Assembly: GCA_039621445.1 (NCBI GenBank)
Contig: CP154955.1
Location: 47,701,332-47,765,331, forward strand
DNA length: 64,000 nt
DNA from: Euglena gracilis
Taxonomy: Eukaryota; Euglenida; Euglenophyceae; Euglenales
Direction of reading: 5' to 3'
Positions 60,896 to 64,000 of this stretch are shown here, one piece after another. Position 1 is the first letter of the stretch. Each line of letters opens with the position of its first letter. Under the pieces are notes generated by a model, which was not told the origin of the DNA, did no database searches, and worked only from the letters and a program-made list of their open reading frames with translations. Position numbers and translations under genes: made by a program.

Positions 60896-63851
60896 TCAAC
60901 CGCGGCTTACGGCTGGGCTATGGCAAGCCATACCACAAAACCGTGCGTCCGGATCGGGGGCTTGGGCGTGTCCCTCCTGCCCCTCCGTCTTCCGCAGGTC
61001 CTTCACCTTCACCTCCCCGGCCTTCCACTCCTCCGGCGCGACGAAGATGGCCCGCAGCGCCCCGATGCGGTCCCCGGCAGGGCCCCGCCGGACGCTCCCG
61101 TCGAAGCCCAGGGCTTGAAGACCAATGCTATTTTTATTCACCGACCCCCCCCCCATTCTTCCAAGAACGAGTCACCCACATTTTTCCCCAGAAATCCAGT
61201 CAGTCCCGGGATTTCTGGATGACTGGATTTCCCTGACTGCCTGACTGGTGGGGGGGGGGTCGGTCTCACTCACCCACTCCCGGGGGGGGGGGGGGAGGTT
61301 GACCACTCACCACACAAACTGGGCAGAAGCGAAGTCAGCGCCGGCCATAAACAGACAAGAAGACTAAGGGGGGGGGGGTCGCCCAGTGACTGAGGCATTT
61401 TGTGTTAAAGACCCCCACTCAGGAAACCAGGGGTTGACTGGATCTGGTTGGGGAGGGGGTATAAGTGGGCGGGCAGCAAGTCAAGAGGTTCTTGGTCAAA
61501 ACCCGACCAAAGGCAAGGAAGGTTGCCCCCCCCCCCCAGAAGTGGGCACCCCCCCCAACCCACTGTGGCACTGTGCAAGGGATACTTCCACGCCGAAGGC
61601 ACCGAAGAAAAACTGGGGAGGGCGGGGGTGGACCCTGTACCCCGCCAGGAGGGGGTGCCCGGACCCCCCAACCAATCCGTGGGGTTTCCGGGATTCCGGT
61701 CAGCCCCAGCGGTTGGGGGAGGGGGGCCCCTCCCAGCGGCGCCCCGGGCGGCGTAGCTGAACGCGTTCTTCACGCGGCGGGCGTCCAGCACGATGTCCAC
61801 CTGCCGGCCCGCCGCCCGCAGCTTGGTGGCCACCTGCACCGCCTGGGGGGGGGAGAGGGCAGGGTGGAGGGTGGCTGGGGGGGGGGTCTCCCAATGAACT
61901 GGTGCATCAGACATTGGCAATACATGCCTCAATCAGGTTCAAAGATGAGAGGGTTGGTCACACATGGCATAAAGCGGGGCCCCACACTCAAGTGTGGGGT
62001 ATGTGGGGGTATGAGTGGGGGGGGGGTGTCTTGAAACATCAGGTGTTGGATGCCCCGAGATGCACGGAAAAGGATCTTGTTGTTTTGGTTCTGGGGCACC
62101 CCCCGGACGAGGCTGAAGACCGGGTAAGTCAAAAAAAAATGCCAAAAGATTTCACAAGTGGGGTGCTGTGGGGGGTGTGGGGGATGTGGGGGGGGTGAGT
62201 GTGTGGGGGGGGGGGGCACTGTGGGGGTATTGTGCTCCACTTTATGCCATCACTCGGTTTGGTGGTCCAGTTTGGAAAGGTGCCCGCTGCACCTTCGCTG
62301 TTCTGGAAATGGCATGAGCACCATTTAATGAAGTGGGAATGACGATCGTCCAAACGCGGACGTTGTCCTTCCCCTTTGGAAACGACATTGCTTGTCCTCA
62401 GACTTGCATCCATTTCCTATACGTTATCAAAGAAAAGAAATATCAAAAAAAGACAAGAAAAAAAGATAAATTTTCAAAAAAAATATTGGAAATTCTACTT
62501 TTGGGTCCAAAATCAGATCACCTCATTCCTTATTTTTTTTCAAAATTGGGGGGAAACAACAAGGGCGTCTATAAAAATGCACCGACGCCATGTGGGCGAT
62601 GGGGTGCACCTCGTTCCGCATGCTCTCGTTCCAGGGGATGACGATGTCCTGGACCGCAGCCGGGAGGGAGGGCAGCAGCTTCCGGTCGTGCAGCACGTCC
62701 ATGATGACGCAGTCCCCGAAGCCGAAGCCGCAGCACGGGATGGGCTGCCCCCAGGGGACAGACCGACCCTCCCGGGAAGTGCCCAACTCACCTTAAAATA
62801 CCCCCCCCCCCCCGCCTCCGCCAGCCTGGCCGGGGTGGGTGGGACAATTTCACGGGTCAATGTTGAGTGCAATGGGTTTGGGGGGCCGACCAATCCTGAA
62901 TGCTTTGAAAACAGGGTCCATGTTGTCTCTAACAGCTGGGGGTCCAACCGTGGGGGGGGGGGGTGACCCCAACAGCTCAGGGGCGGACCAGCTAAGAGGG
63001 CCAATGAGCTGGTGGGATAACCCCCAAATGAGACCCTTACTTTGGGTCCGTTGCGGGACCTCCAGGGGGGTGGTCCTATTTTGGGGGTTGTTTCCTTGAC
63101 CGACCTGGGTCCTGAAAATCATCATCTTTGGGGTTCCCAAAAATGCCAAGTTTTTCCTTCGGCGCTTCATGCCATGTAAGATGGTTCATTTTTTTCTTCA
63201 AAATGCAAAAAAGTCACAAAATGTCGTTGTTTTTGTGCCTGAAAGCAGGTTTTTGTCCCATCCTCAGCGCTTCAGGGGGGGGTCTTGAAAGTTTTGGATT
63301 TTGCTTAGTCAATCCAAAAGAAGGTCTTACTTTGGGGGTTCTTATTTGAAGAGGTGGTAGAAACAAAATTCACCAGCAGTGAATGGGCAACACCATGATC
63401 GCCCTATTGGTGATTTGACGGTCCTTGGTGCACGCTCAATTGTAGGGGGAAAACCCTGACTCTTTGCCCATGAACAATGCTCACTTCCCCCCCCCATGGA
63501 AGGAACAGCTCGAAACTGTGCCACAACTGTGGAATGGCATACAGCCCTCTGTTAAATTCAGAAACTTCAAATTGGGGTTCAAAACACAAATTCTCGTTCG
63601 AATCTGAAAAACGAAAAAAAGAAGGAAACGAAACCAACAGAATTGGACCTTGAAATACACAAGTTTCCCAATGAGCTCTGGGTTCTCCTTTGTAACAAGT
63701 TGGCTTTGGGTGACGGATTTGATGTTTCGCCCGGCCCCTCCAAATCGGGCCCCTGGCCGGGGGGAACCGAACTTCGTCAGCAGCTCATCATAGCGGCCTC
63801 CGCCGAAAATGGCACGTCCACCCTTGCGGTCGAAGCCTTCGAAGACAATGC
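60896..63851 (-). CDS. histidyl-tRNA synthetase, organellar type (5' end outside window)
   Basis: Charges tRNA-His with histidine. Four exons: 63768-63851 ([20 protein letters not shown] then YDELLTKF, the class II motif region around the histidine pocket), 62583-62744 ([20 protein letters not shown], the motif 3 area; then the start of the anticodon-binding domain), about 61750-61842 ([33 protein letters not shown]) and about 60896-61124 ([20 protein letters not shown]). The [10 protein letters not shown] wording and the ending match plant chloroplast/mitochondrial enzymes rather than cytosolic ones. The 62583/61842 junction is in phase. The donor after 61750 is not a clear GT, and a further C-terminal exon is possible. 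Upstream exons lie beyond 64000. Confidence 0.9.
61128..61405. repeat. MITE-like element, family 1, with nested segment
   Basis: Starts CAATGCTATTTTTATTCACC and ends CCCAGTGACTGAGGCATTTT. Between them, 61275-61372 is the inverse of part of the repeat at 26645-26730. Lies in the synthetase's last placed intron. Confidence 0.5.
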
Positions 63852-64000
63852 CTGCGGGCACGCAGGGACAGCAGGTGCCTTGGGGGATTTTGGTACAGGG
63901 GCGAAGACGTTTGACTTTGGCAAGCCTCTAACCCCAATGGGGTTGTGGAGGGGGAGGGTGCACGCCCCCACTGCTCACCAACCACAGGTGGAGGGGACTC

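Overview
The window is nuclear DNA of a eukaryote, probably an alga. Short GC-rich exons bounded by GT...AG sit in long AT-rich or poly-C/poly-G introns, among microsatellites and many small inverted-repeat elements. One host gene is a histidyl-tRNA synthetase of the plant-organelle type, which suggests a photosynthetic lineage; the phylum cannot be fixed from the sequence. The donors I could place are mostly GTGTGN rather than GTAAGT.

Host genes, all on the minus strand: (1) right edge, an organelle-type histidyl-tRNA synthetase, 5' end outside the window (about 60.9-63.85 kb); (2) a type I mitochondrial phosphatidylserine decarboxylase in about ten exons, most of whose splice phases agree (about 45.8-57.6 kb); (3) a long-tailed CPA1/SOS1-like Na+/H+ exchanger that starts with a signal peptide at 44.3 kb, has its transporter core between 44 and 33 kb and a long cytoplasmic tail from 32 kb to 16.7 kb, and appears to continue in exons at 2.84 kb and below.

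The most interesting object is a 12,678-bp element at 3623-16300 on the plus strand. It has 23-bp terminal inverted repeats with one mismatch, flanked by a perfect 5-bp duplication (GATGT). It carries two intron-containing genes: an unrecognised protein with a D-N-F motif and a VDEN motif (6462 to about 9718), and a protein with a ParB/sulfiredoxin-like SGQHRF motif and a Lys/Glu/Pro-rich tail (about 9956-14960). Around 40 copies of an 18-20 bp palindrome (TGTGCGG, a 4-nt A/T-rich loop, CCGCACA) are scattered through its noncoding parts, at least one in every intron I placed, and I found no comparable cluster outside it. A partial copy of the terminal repeat lies at 35990.

The rest of the window is intron and intergenic sequence full of MITE-like families, most with C/G-run subterminal parts and a GGCGCC hairpin core, plus simple repeats. 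Exon ends come from reading splice sites and homology by eye; no alignment or gene finder was run.
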